Assembly: GCA_017391465.1 (NCBI GenBank) | Contig: JAFOYH010000123.1 | Span: 1 to 6,530, forward strand | Direction: 5' to 3' | Source of the DNA: Lachnospiraceae bacterium | Lineage (GTDB): Bacteria > Bacillota_A > Clostridia > Lachnospirales > Lachnospiraceae | Length of the DNA stretch: 6,530 nucleotides | In this document: piece by piece, positions 1 through 4,888 of the stretch | Layout: every line of letters begins with the position of its first letter | Position numbering within the stretch: position 1 is the first letter of the stretch | Program-made: the position numbers and the translations under genes | Notes under the pieces: generated by a model | Told to the model about the DNA's origin: nothing | What the model saw: only the letters and a program-made list of their open reading frames with translations | Databases searched by the model: none

Positions 1-1055
1 GGAACAGGGTAAACTCCTGGGCCTGTCACATCTACCCATATTCCTTCTTCCAGACATTCTTCTCCCGGAAGTATCTTCCGAATGACAACCCCCTCATAGG
101 TTCGAATGGCCTGGAGCTGATATGGCAAGGAGCAGCGTCGACCAACCGTTTTTCCAAAAAGACCTCGCACCATCTCAATGTGTTCTTTATCCACATCTTT
201 CAGCTTCCCTGCAGCAACGTAAAAGGCACGTCGCAGAACCTCTCTTTGTATCACCACATGAAGCTCCGCAAAGGACGCCCCATGTATGGCACACGTCGGC
301 TGATCCCCAACCGTCACACAAGCATCGAAAGCCCGCTCGCCCTGTCTGTCCAGATAGTCCGAAACATCACTGAGCAGCCCCGCCATCTCCTGTATATGTT
401 GTCCAGCCGCCAAATTAATATGCTCTTCCACATATGGAATAATCTGATGTCGAATCCTATTACGCGTATAGACATCCGTCAGATTTGTTTCATCCGTCCG
501 CCATAAAATCTCTTTTTCCTGTAAATAGGCCTCTATATCCGCTCGGGTTGCGCAAAGCAACGGTCTTATAATATTATCTCTCACTGGTGGAATTCCCGTC
601 AAACCTTTGAGTCCGGTTCCTCGAAACATATTGAACAATACAGTTTCACAGCTATCTTCCCTCTGATGGGCGACCGCAATACGCTCAGCCCCCACTTCTT
701 TACGGACTTTCTCGAAGCATTGATATCTATAAAAACGTCCTGCCTCTTCTTCCGACATACCTTCTTTTCTGGCAAAGCGTTTTAAATCCACATGAAAACT
801 GTAACATGGAATCTCGTGATTTCGACAAAAGTTTTCCACATAAGCCTGGTCCGCATCGGCTGCTTTTCCACGAATCCCGTGATTCACGTGGACCACCGCC
901 AATGAAATATGAAAATATTCTGCAATCTCAGATAATATGGATAACAATCCCATAGAATCGGCACCACCGGACACGCCGACAACGATCTTCTGTCCATTTT
1001 CTACCATATGATGCTCCTGCATATACTCACTGACTCTTTCAACCAGACAATTCAT
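1..1055 (-). CDS. tilS: tRNA(Ile)-lysidine synthetase TilS, 3' end cut by window edge
   Basis: TilS is a cytoplasmic PP-loop ATPase that attaches lysine to C34 of the CAU-anticodon tRNA-Ile, so that it reads AUA codons and is charged with isoleucine. I translated 351 codons from the minus strand without a stop. The PP-loop SGGADSM is at residues 29-35, VHVNHGIRG at 55-63, HQREDSCETVLF followed by RGTGLKG at about 130-151, and the TilS signature ending in RNRIRH at about 188-203. The second histidine of the common HH motif is Q131. The N-terminal synthetase domain is complete and the middle domain is present; roughly 100-120 C-terminal residues are missing relative to B. subtilis TilS (about 470). 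The ATG at 1055 is chosen because AAAGGAG lies about 8 bases upstream; the ATG five bases further upstream meets a stop after two codons. It starts 35 bases after spoIIE and is probably co-transcribed with it. hpt and ftsH usually follow. Confidence 0.96.
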   Translation of the reverse strand, partial: MNCLVERVSEYMQEHHMVENGQKIVVGVSGGADSMGLLSILSEIAEYFHISLAVVHVNHGIRGKAADADQAYVENFCRNHEIPCYSFHVDLKRFARKEGMSEEEAGRFYRYQCFEKVRKEVGAERIAVAHQREDSCETVLFNMFRGTGLKGLTGIPPVRDNIIRPLLCATRADIEAYLQEKEILWRTDETNLTDVYTRNRIRHQIIPYVEEHINLAAGQHIQEMAGLLSDVSDYLDRQGERAFDACVTVGDQPTCAIHGASFAELHVVIQREVLRRAFYVAAGKLKDVDKEHIEMVRGLFGKTVGRRCSLPYQLQAIRTYEGVVIRKILPGEECLEEGIWVDVTGPGVYPV

Positions 1056-1090
1056 TCCATACGCTCCTTTTCTATATTCAGTCACAACCA

Positions 1091-2986
1091 TCATAGCACA
1101 GATGTCGATTTCTTACAAACCATGCATACCAGTACAGTCATGTCATCCTGCTGCACCATTGATGGCAGATTTAATGCTTCATTTAATATCTCTGCTGCCA
1201 TTACATTTGGATTCACCACATCCATCTGGGACAACAGATCACACAATGTTTCATTTCCATGGGGAAAACAGTTCACAACACCATCCGTCATCATAATAAT
1301 CATATCCCCATCAAATACATTACGACTCACACTTTCACAGTCCATCTCCGGAAATACCCCCATCGGCAATGAACCGGAAGTCACACACTCGACCTTACGT
1401 CCTCTTTTTATAAACGTAGAAGACGCACCAATTTTTATAAACTCGCAAATCCCGCTGTAAAGATCAATGACACTCAAATCCATGGAGGAAAATAACCGCT
1501 TATCCTCCTGAAACATCAGCACCGAATTTAACATTCGCAAAGCCGAACGCCGTCCAAATCCCGTATCGACCATCTGCTCCAGCAAATCAATCATAAACTC
1601 ACTGTCTTTCTTTGCAGCCTCACCGCTTCCCATACCATCCGATAAGGACATAAGAACTTGTCCCGAATCAGGATAAAGAAAAGCAAAACTATCGCCACTG
1701 ACATTCTCACCACTTTTTGTCTTCCGTGCAACTCCCTGTACCACCTGATACCGCGCATCTTCAATCAGTTCAAAAATGTCATATCGACGCGACAAATTCG
1801 GGACTGTCCCCTTTTCCGGTATAAATTGCTGACCAGACGCTTCACTAACCCACTTTGCCAGCTGATTCACTGAAATACATTTTCTTTTTCGCGCTCTGGC
1901 CATAAGATAAATTTTCTGCCTGCGTCCCATTCTTCCTTCATGGGATATCGTTATCTTTTTTATTTTGACTGGATACTTGTCCATTCTTTGCATCAATCGA
2001 TCCGAAAGTTTTTTTCGGTCGCTTTTTCGTTCCGATAATTCCAATGACAAGTCATCCATAATTTCTGCAATCTCTCCAATCTGTCCGGCATAGGCCAGAC
2101 GATTTTCATGAAATCGATTCCTCCAGCTCACATTGGCACCCGCCGCCTGCATGACCCGATTGGTTTCATCAAGAAAATGATCCATATGAATACATCGATG
2201 CCGAAATTCTGCCGGCACTTGACTTTTTTCAACCCGTCCCTGTTCGGAACACAAAGCTAATAAATTATATGCTGAATGGCAAGTATCATAGTACGCATTT
2301 TCCCAACAGTGTGTACGCCTGCCACAATCCGCACACATTTTCTCCGTAATCTCTGAAAAGGCCTGTGCTTTATCATCTTCGGAAAGCTCAATGCGCTCCC
2401 ACGGTTCTTGTCCCATCATATGAGAAAGTTTTCGAAAAGATGCCGCCATATCTCCCAGACGATATCTTAAAAATTCGTTTTCGCTGTCATCTGAATTTTT
2501 TTCTCCACCTTCTTCAATCAGCGGTCGATCCACCTTTTTTAAAAAGGCGTTCATCATCGCGTAAAACACCATATATCCAGCGGCTCCAAAAACAGCCTCA
2601 AGTCCGCCAAGACGAAGCTGCCTTCCAAACATCTGAAAATCAAGACCCTCTCTTGCTAGTCCATAACCAATATCTGCGGATAAAATCAAAAGGCTTAGCA
2701 TCAGTAGCATCTTATGCTGGCTGATCCAAGCCTTTTTCCATTCCAGTATATACGTTATGAGCATCACACCGATCAGTATGCCCAAATACTTTAGTAACAT
2801 CGTCTGCGGTACCTCTACGGCCATCCCAATCAGGGCAACCACTGGCAACAGAGGACGATGCTCCGGCCACATATAAGCAGCGGCAAAATATGCCAGACCC
2901 AATGGATTCATCGTATGACCCAGGGGCTGTTGCATAAAACCGCAAAGCAGTATGACCATCCATTGACGCAAATGGAGCTGCCTCAT
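1091..2986 (-). CDS. spoIIE: Stage II sporulation protein E, PP2C phosphatase with short membrane domain
   Basis: SpoIIE dephosphorylates the anti-anti-sigma factor SpoIIAA after asymmetric septation, which frees SigF in the forespore; in B. subtilis it also binds FtsZ. The predicted protein has 631 residues. Residues about 6-150 hold about six hydrophobic segments, 160-400 form the central regulatory region, and 415-626 form the PP2C domain. Expected metal-binding acidic residues are present: D432 in GDSF, D450 in DGMG, D568 in TDG and D614/D615 in QQDDMT. B. subtilis SpoIIE has 827 residues and ten membrane segments in about 320 residues, so the shortening is N-terminal. The central region holds C218, C221 and C227-W228. 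I chose ATG 2986 because GGAGGG lies 6 bases upstream; an in-frame GTG at 3001 would add five residues. It lies 101 bases after divIC; yabR, found between them in B. subtilis, is absent. A Spo0A-box-like site lies upstream. Confidence 0.97.
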   Translation of the reverse strand: MRQLHLRQWMVILLCGFMQQPLGHTMNPLGLAYFAAAYMWPEHRPLLPVVALIGMAVEVPQTMLLKYLGILIGVMLITYILEWKKAWISQHKMLLMLSLLILSADIGYGLAREGLDFQMFGRQLRLGGLEAVFGAAGYMVFYAMMNAFLKKVDRPLIEEGGEKNSDDSENEFLRYRLGDMAASFRKLSHMMGQEPWERIELSEDDKAQAFSEITEKMCADCGRRTHCWENAYYDTCHSAYNLLALCSEQGRVEKSQVPAEFRHRCIHMDHFLDETNRVMQAAGANVSWRNRFHENRLAYAGQIGEIAEIMDDLSLELSERKSDRKKLSDRLMQRMDKYPVKIKKITISHEGRMGRRQKIYLMARARKRKCISVNQLAKWVSEASGQQFIPEKGTVPNLSRRYDIFELIEDARYQVVQGVARKTKSGENVSGDSFAFLYPDSGQVLMSLSDGMGSGEAAKKDSEFMIDLLEQMVDTGFGRRSALRMLNSVLMFQEDKRLFSSMDLSVIDLYSGICEFIKIGASSTFIKRGRKVECVTSGSLPMGVFPEMDCESVSRNVFDGDMIIMMTDGVVNCFPHGNETLCDLLSQMDVVNPNVMAAEILNEALNLPSMVQQDDMTVLVCMVCKKSTSVL

Positions 2987-2992
2987 TCTGAT

Positions 2993-2998
2993 CCCTCC
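2993..2998 (-). promoter_or_regulatory. Shine-Dalgarno that decides the spoIIE start
   Basis: GGAGGG on the minus strand is 6 bases before ATG 2986. It overlaps the codons that would follow the alternative GTG start at 3001, which argues for the ATG. The GTG itself has a poorer purine-rich stretch (GAGAGGA) about 7 bases upstream, so a minor five-residue-longer form is not excluded. Confidence 0.7.
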
Positions 2999-3033
2999 CA
3001 CACATGTCTGTCCTCTCGGACACTAACATCCTA

Positions 3034-3040
3034 TGTCGAC
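3034..3040 (+). promoter_or_regulatory. Spo0A-box-like site upstream of spoIIE
   Basis: TGTCGAC matches 6 of 7 positions of the Spo0A box TGTCGAA, read on the plus strand, and lies about 50 bases before the spoIIE ATG in the divIC-spoIIE gap. In B. subtilis spoIIE is activated by Spo0A~P at a SigA promoter, so the location makes sense. I could not identify convincing -35 and -10 elements at the right distance, so this is only a candidate. Confidence 0.3.
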
Positions 3041-3074
3041 CGAACCATCATGTTGCACACATTCCATCGACCGA
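3036..3074. repeat. 8-bp direct repeat in the divIC-spoIIE gap
   Basis: TCGACCGA occurs at 3036-3043 and again at 3067-3074, a centre-to-centre distance of 31 bp or about three helical turns. The left copy overlaps the Spo0A-box-like site. Two identical 8-mers in a gap of about 100 bases would be uncommon by chance but not compelling. Possible role: paired binding sites for a regulator of spoIIE. Confidence 0.35.
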
Positions 3075-3087
3075 TTTTTCCATCGGC

Positions 3088-3393
3088 TTATTCACTCTTC
3101 TTAAAAATAATATCATTTGAACCTGCAAGCCCCAGCTTTTCACGTGCCAGCTCTTTATAATATTCTTCTGATGTCATATATTCTTCTTTATCTTCCAAGG
3201 CCGCTTTACGCTCATTCTGTTCATCAATCTGTTCTTGAAGTGACTCCGCCACTGCCTGATCCGCTGTCAATCGTTCGTGCAGCTGAACACTGTTATACAT
3301 AAGAACAATACAAAAAATAAAAACAACACAGGCGATTATCGCCATACCGCTGCGGTTGCTTCTTCTTCGACGTTTTCTTGCTTTTCCTGTCAT
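3088..3393 (-). CDS. divIC: Septum formation initiator, DivIC/FtsB family
   Basis: This is a small bitopic membrane protein of 101 residues. DivIC/FtsB proteins pair with FtsL and DivIB/FtsQ at the division site and are part of the activation of septal wall synthesis. A basic cytoplasmic tail (KARKRRRRSNR) is followed by one membrane segment at about 17-34, a coiled coil at about 36-72 rich in E, Q, L and A, and the conserved C-terminal block around YYKELAREKLGL then DIIFK at about 78-98. The length fits the family. ATG 3393 is preceded by AGGTGA about 7 bases upstream. It sits between yabQ and spoIIE as in B. subtilis. Because division proteins are needed during growth while yabP/yabQ are sporulation genes, a separate promoter is expected; a candidate lies at 3448-3476. 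FtsL is a less likely identity, because ftsL normally sits in the dcw cluster. Confidence 0.93.
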   Translation of the reverse strand: MTGKARKRRRRSNRSGMAIIACVVFIFCIVLMYNSVQLHERLTADQAVAESLQEQIDEQNERKAALEDKEEYMTSEEYYKELAREKLGLAGSNDIIFKKSE

Positions 3394-3405
3394 ATATCTT
3401 CACCT

Positions 3406-3419
3406 ATAATCCCGATTAT
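3406..3419. repeat. 14-bp palindrome in the divIC leader
   Basis: ATAATC and GATTAT are exact inverted 6-bp arms separated by two bases, located 13 bases before the divIC ATG and next to its Shine-Dalgarno. It could be a small operator or a weak leader hairpin. AT-rich palindromes of this size also arise by chance, so no function is claimed. Confidence 0.3.
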
Positions 3420-3445
3420 TTACAATCATTTCATATTTATGGTAC

Positions 3446-3853
3446 TTATTTTACCTGTTTCCCCAAAATATTGCAATGTTTATCCCGAGATTTTGTATTT
3501 ATTTTCCGAAGAAGACGACGAATGCTTAAAACCAGTATTTTTACCGGCTTTAAAAGCATACATAAAAATGCTACATATACAGGACTGATCGTCTTATAAT
3601 AAAACAAATGTCCTGTCATCAGACCAATGATAATATAGCTTCGTATTTCACCACGATGATACGTAAACAAGAGATAAAATAAGGCGACCGTCATAAACAG
3701 CCAATATAATAGATCTTCCAGATTCACGAACCGTTTCGAATGATGGATAAGGTTCCGAAACACCCTGAAGCCATCATAAACCCAACACGTCCACATGCCC
3801 CAAAGAAAAGAAAGAAAAAGAAAATAAAACTGCCTTTGTACTTCTGCACTCAT
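3446..3853 (-). CDS. yabQ: Spore cortex biosynthesis membrane protein YabQ
   Basis: YabQ is a multi-pass membrane protein of the mother cell, required in B. subtilis for making the spore cortex; its biochemical activity is not known. The 135-residue product has a hydrophobic segment at about 9-25 followed by the charged stretch YDGFRVFRN, a second segment at about 47-65, two closely spaced ones at about 71-87 and 90-109, and a basic tail rich in R and K. It is shorter than B. subtilis YabQ (about 210). It starts only 3 bases after the yabP stop and has no clear Shine-Dalgarno, so translation is probably coupled to yabP. The end overlaps the candidate divIC promoter. Identification rests on topology, the YDGFR-type motif and position between yabP and divIC. 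Confidence 0.88.
   Translation of the reverse strand: MSAEVQRQFYFLFLSFLWGMWTCWVYDGFRVFRNLIHHSKRFVNLEDLLYWLFMTVALFYLLFTYHRGEIRSYIIIGLMTGHLFYYKTISPVYVAFLCMLLKPVKILVLSIRRLLRKINTKSRDKHCNILGKQVK
3448..3476 (-). promoter_or_regulatory. Candidate SigA promoter for divIC
   Basis: On the minus strand TTGCAA (3476-3471; 4 of 6 to TTGACA) is separated by 17 bases from TAAAAT (3453-3448; 5 of 6 to TATAAT). It overlaps the last codons of yabQ and would start transcription near 3441, leaving a leader of about 50 bases before divIC. It would let divIC and downstream genes be expressed in vegetative cells if the element upstream of yabP blocks read-through. Confidence 0.4.
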
Positions 3854-3856
3854 TGT

Positions 3857-4141
3857 TTAACGAAACCATCGGCCAAGGCCTTTTTCTGTATGCCCCATGT
3901 TTTTTTGTCCCGTCGAATATACCATACTGTCCACATGTCCATCGATATGAACTTCTCCCTTTTCCAAAGACAAATGATTCACATGAAGATCTTCACCCCG
4001 AACCATGAGCAGTCCATCTTCTGTATTCATAACAATTTCATTTGTGTCGAAAGATATGACATCCATCACACCCGTCGTCTGGAGATTTCCCCGATTGAAC
4101 AACACCAGCTTATGATTTTTTACGCCCAGCCGTTCATCCAT
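3857..4141 (-). CDS. yabP: Sporulation protein YabP
   Basis: YabP is a small soluble protein of the YabP/YqfC family made in the mother cell; its molecular role is unknown. The 94-residue product shows the family pattern: HKLVLFNRGNLQTTGV at about 10-25, DVISFDTNEIVMNT at 27-40, GLLMVRGEDLHVNHLSLEKGEVHIDG at 43-68 and DSMVYS at 71-76. Most of it is predicted beta strand. It has no signal peptide or membrane segment. The ATG lies immediately after a U-tract, and its Shine-Dalgarno lies inside the 3' arm of a long hairpin. A SigE-like promoter overlaps the 5' side of that hairpin, in agreement with SigE control of yabP in B. subtilis. Together with yabQ it forms the sporulation part of the cluster. 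Confidence 0.93.
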   Translation of the reverse strand: MDERLGVKNHKLVLFNRGNLQTTGVMDVISFDTNEIVMNTEDGLLMVRGEDLHVNHLSLEKGEVHIDGHVDSMVYSTGQKNMGHTEKGLGRWFR

Positions 4142-4201
4142 AAAAAAAGCCTCCCTATATATTCAGATTAAACAAAGTTAATCTAAATATATGGAAAGGC
4201 T
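4142..4201 (-). terminator. Long hairpin plus U-tract between rqcP and yabP (terminator and RBS mask)
   Basis: In the minus-strand transcript the arm at 4201-4178 pairs with the arm at 4171-4148: 24 positions, about 20 Watson-Crick pairs, mismatches at 4164/4185, 4156/4193, 4154/4195 and 4153/4196, and a 6-base loop (4172-4177). The base is AGCCU/AGGCU and is followed at once by a run of U ending at the yabP ATG, which is the layout of an intrinsic terminator for hup-rqcP. The 3' arm also contains GGGAGG, the yabP ribosome binding site. It is not a terminator in the plus direction, since no T-run follows there. Confidence 0.8.
4150..4155 (-). promoter_or_regulatory. yabP Shine-Dalgarno buried in the hairpin
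   Basis: GGGAGG on the minus strand ends 8 bases before the yabP ATG, an ideal spacing. Four of the six bases are paired in the hairpin described at 4142-4201; the other two face mismatched A positions. Access for ribosomes would therefore depend on whether the 5' arm is present in the transcript. Confidence 0.75.
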
Positions 4202-4214
4202 CTCCTGAATATTC
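4186..4214 (-). promoter_or_regulatory. SigE-like promoter of yabP
   Basis: On the minus strand GAATATT (4214-4208) resembles the SigE -35 element, and CATATATT (4193-4186) matches 6 of 8 positions of the SigE -10 CATACAAT, with a 14-base spacer, which is normal for SigE. Transcription would begin near 4179, at the top of the hairpin loop. yabP and yabQ are SigE-dependent in B. subtilis. The AT-rich match could be coincidental, but spacing and position are both right. Confidence 0.55.
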
Positions 4215-4217
4215 AAC

Positions 4218-4457
4218 TTATAAATATCTAAATAACTCTTTGGCTTCTTCCTTACGTACAGTCTCAGCCACATCGAGAACTTCAACCTTTACATTTCGGG
4301 TACCAAAACCAATCTCTATCATATCGCCCGCTTTCACTGCGGTTCCGGCTTTTGCAACTTTTCCATTAATGGAAACACGTCCTGCATCACATGCCTCATT
4401 GGCAACCGTACGACGCTTGATCAAACGAGAAACTTTTAAAAACTTATCTAAACGCAT
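4218..4457 (-). CDS. rqcP: RqcP, S4-domain ribosome quality-control protein (YabO/HslR family)
   Basis: RqcP binds the stalled 50S subunit with RqcH and supports addition of alanine tails to blocked nascent chains. The 79-residue product begins with the S4 RNA-binding motif: MRLDKFLKVSRLIKRRTVAN at 1-20, then GRVSINGKVAKAG at 26-38 and KAGDMIEIGFG at 42-52, with a short C-terminal helix ending EEAKELFRYL. This is very close to B. subtilis YabO (86 residues), including the invariant RLDKFL and RLIKRR. It starts 4 bases after the hup stop without a clear Shine-Dalgarno, so it is probably translated by coupling and transcribed from the hup promoter. A terminator-like hairpin follows its stop codon. 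Confidence 0.96.
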   Translation of the reverse strand: MRLDKFLKVSRLIKRRTVANEACDAGRVSINGKVAKAGTAVKAGDMIEIGFGTRNVKVEVLDVAETVRKEEAKELFRYL

Positions 4458-4461
4458 TGGA

Positions 4462-4740
4462 TTATTTTACGTTTACAAGGTCTTTTAAAGCTTTACCAGC
4501 TTTGAATTTTGGAGTCTTGGAAGCTGCGATCTGCATAACTTCACCTGTCTGAGGGTTTCTTCCGGCTCTTTCAGGTCTTTCGCTTAACTCAAATGTACCA
4601 AAACCAACCATCTGTACTTTTTCACCTTTTTTAAGTTCTTCACCAACGATATCTACAAATGCTTTTAAAGCTTTTTCTGCATCTTTTTTGGATAATTCTG
4701 CCTGTTCAGCGATAGCTGCGATTAATTCTGTTTTATTCAT
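4462..4740 (-). CDS. hup: HU family nucleoid DNA-binding protein
   Basis: HU is an abundant small dimer that bends and compacts DNA in the nucleoid. The 92-residue product has the full family layout: helical dimer core at 3-38, the GFGTFEL signature at 46-52, the flexible DNA-binding arm with the RNPQTGE tip (61-67) whose proline intercalates between base pairs, and the C-terminal KTPKFKAGKALKDLVN. The start ATG 4740 has a strong AGGAGG 8 bases upstream, and a near-consensus SigA promoter lies about 50 bases further up, both fitting high expression. It is the first gene of the leftward cluster. In B. subtilis hbs is elsewhere, but in Clostridia an HU gene commonly precedes rqcP. Confidence 0.97.
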   Translation of the reverse strand: MNKTELIAAIAEQAELSKKDAEKALKAFVDIVGEELKKGEKVQMVGFGTFELSERPERAGRNPQTGEVMQIAASKTPKFKAGKALKDLVNVK

Positions 4741-4783
4741 TTTATCTTCCTCCTAAATATCCATCTCTTAACATTCAAATCTA

Positions 4784-4812
4784 TTTATAAACTTTTCCTC
4801 TTGATTTGTCAA
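4784..4812 (-). promoter_or_regulatory. SigA promoter of hup-rqcP
   Basis: On the minus strand a perfect -35 TTGACA (4812-4807) is followed after 17 bases by TATAAA (4789-4784; 5 of 6 to the -10). The start would lie near 4777, giving a leader of about 37 bases before the hup ATG. Confidence 0.85.
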
Positions 4813-4821
4813 GGCATTTTG

Positions 4822-4850
4822 TTGCCCGAACACCTTTTTTATGATATATT
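4822..4850 (+). promoter_or_regulatory. SigA promoter of larC
   Basis: TTGCCC (4822-4827; 4 of 6) and TATATT (4845-4850; 5 of 6) are 17 bases apart. Transcription would start near 4857, so the 5' leader is only about 30 bases, too short for a riboswitch. The in-frame upstream ATG at 4841 would be upstream of this start point and not in the mRNA. Confidence 0.6.
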
Positions 4851-4888
4851 TGTCCCATGGAATTCAAAGGAACAAAGGGGTAATTATT

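Noticed and set aside
122..506. Two plus-strand open frames
   Set aside because: They lie antisense inside tilS, whose motifs are clear on the minus strand; no family resemblance or Shine-Dalgarno was seen.
1008..1460. 150-residue plus-strand open frame
   Set aside because: It is antisense to the PP2C domain of spoIIE and the start of tilS; the composition is that of a reverse-strand shadow.
3071..3086. Small hairpin after divIC as a terminator
   Set aside because: CCGAT/ATCGG has only five pairs with a 6-base loop and no following U-run on the minus strand.
2987..3087. tRNA genes near spoIIE, as found in B. subtilis
   Set aside because: The 101-base gap contains no cloverleaf arms, no T-loop GTTCRA-type box and no CCA end.
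3405..3410. Perfect TATAAT on the plus strand
   Set aside because: No -35 partner and no plus-strand gene downstream; it is part of an AT-rich palindrome.
4841..4888. Upstream ATG for larC adding 16 residues
   Set aside because: It overlaps the -10 region and has no Shine-Dalgarno; the ATG at 4889 has AAAGGGG at 8 bases and begins the conserved LarC N terminus.
4851..4888. Riboswitch upstream of larC
   Set aside because: The predicted leader is only about 30 bases and shows no stem structure.
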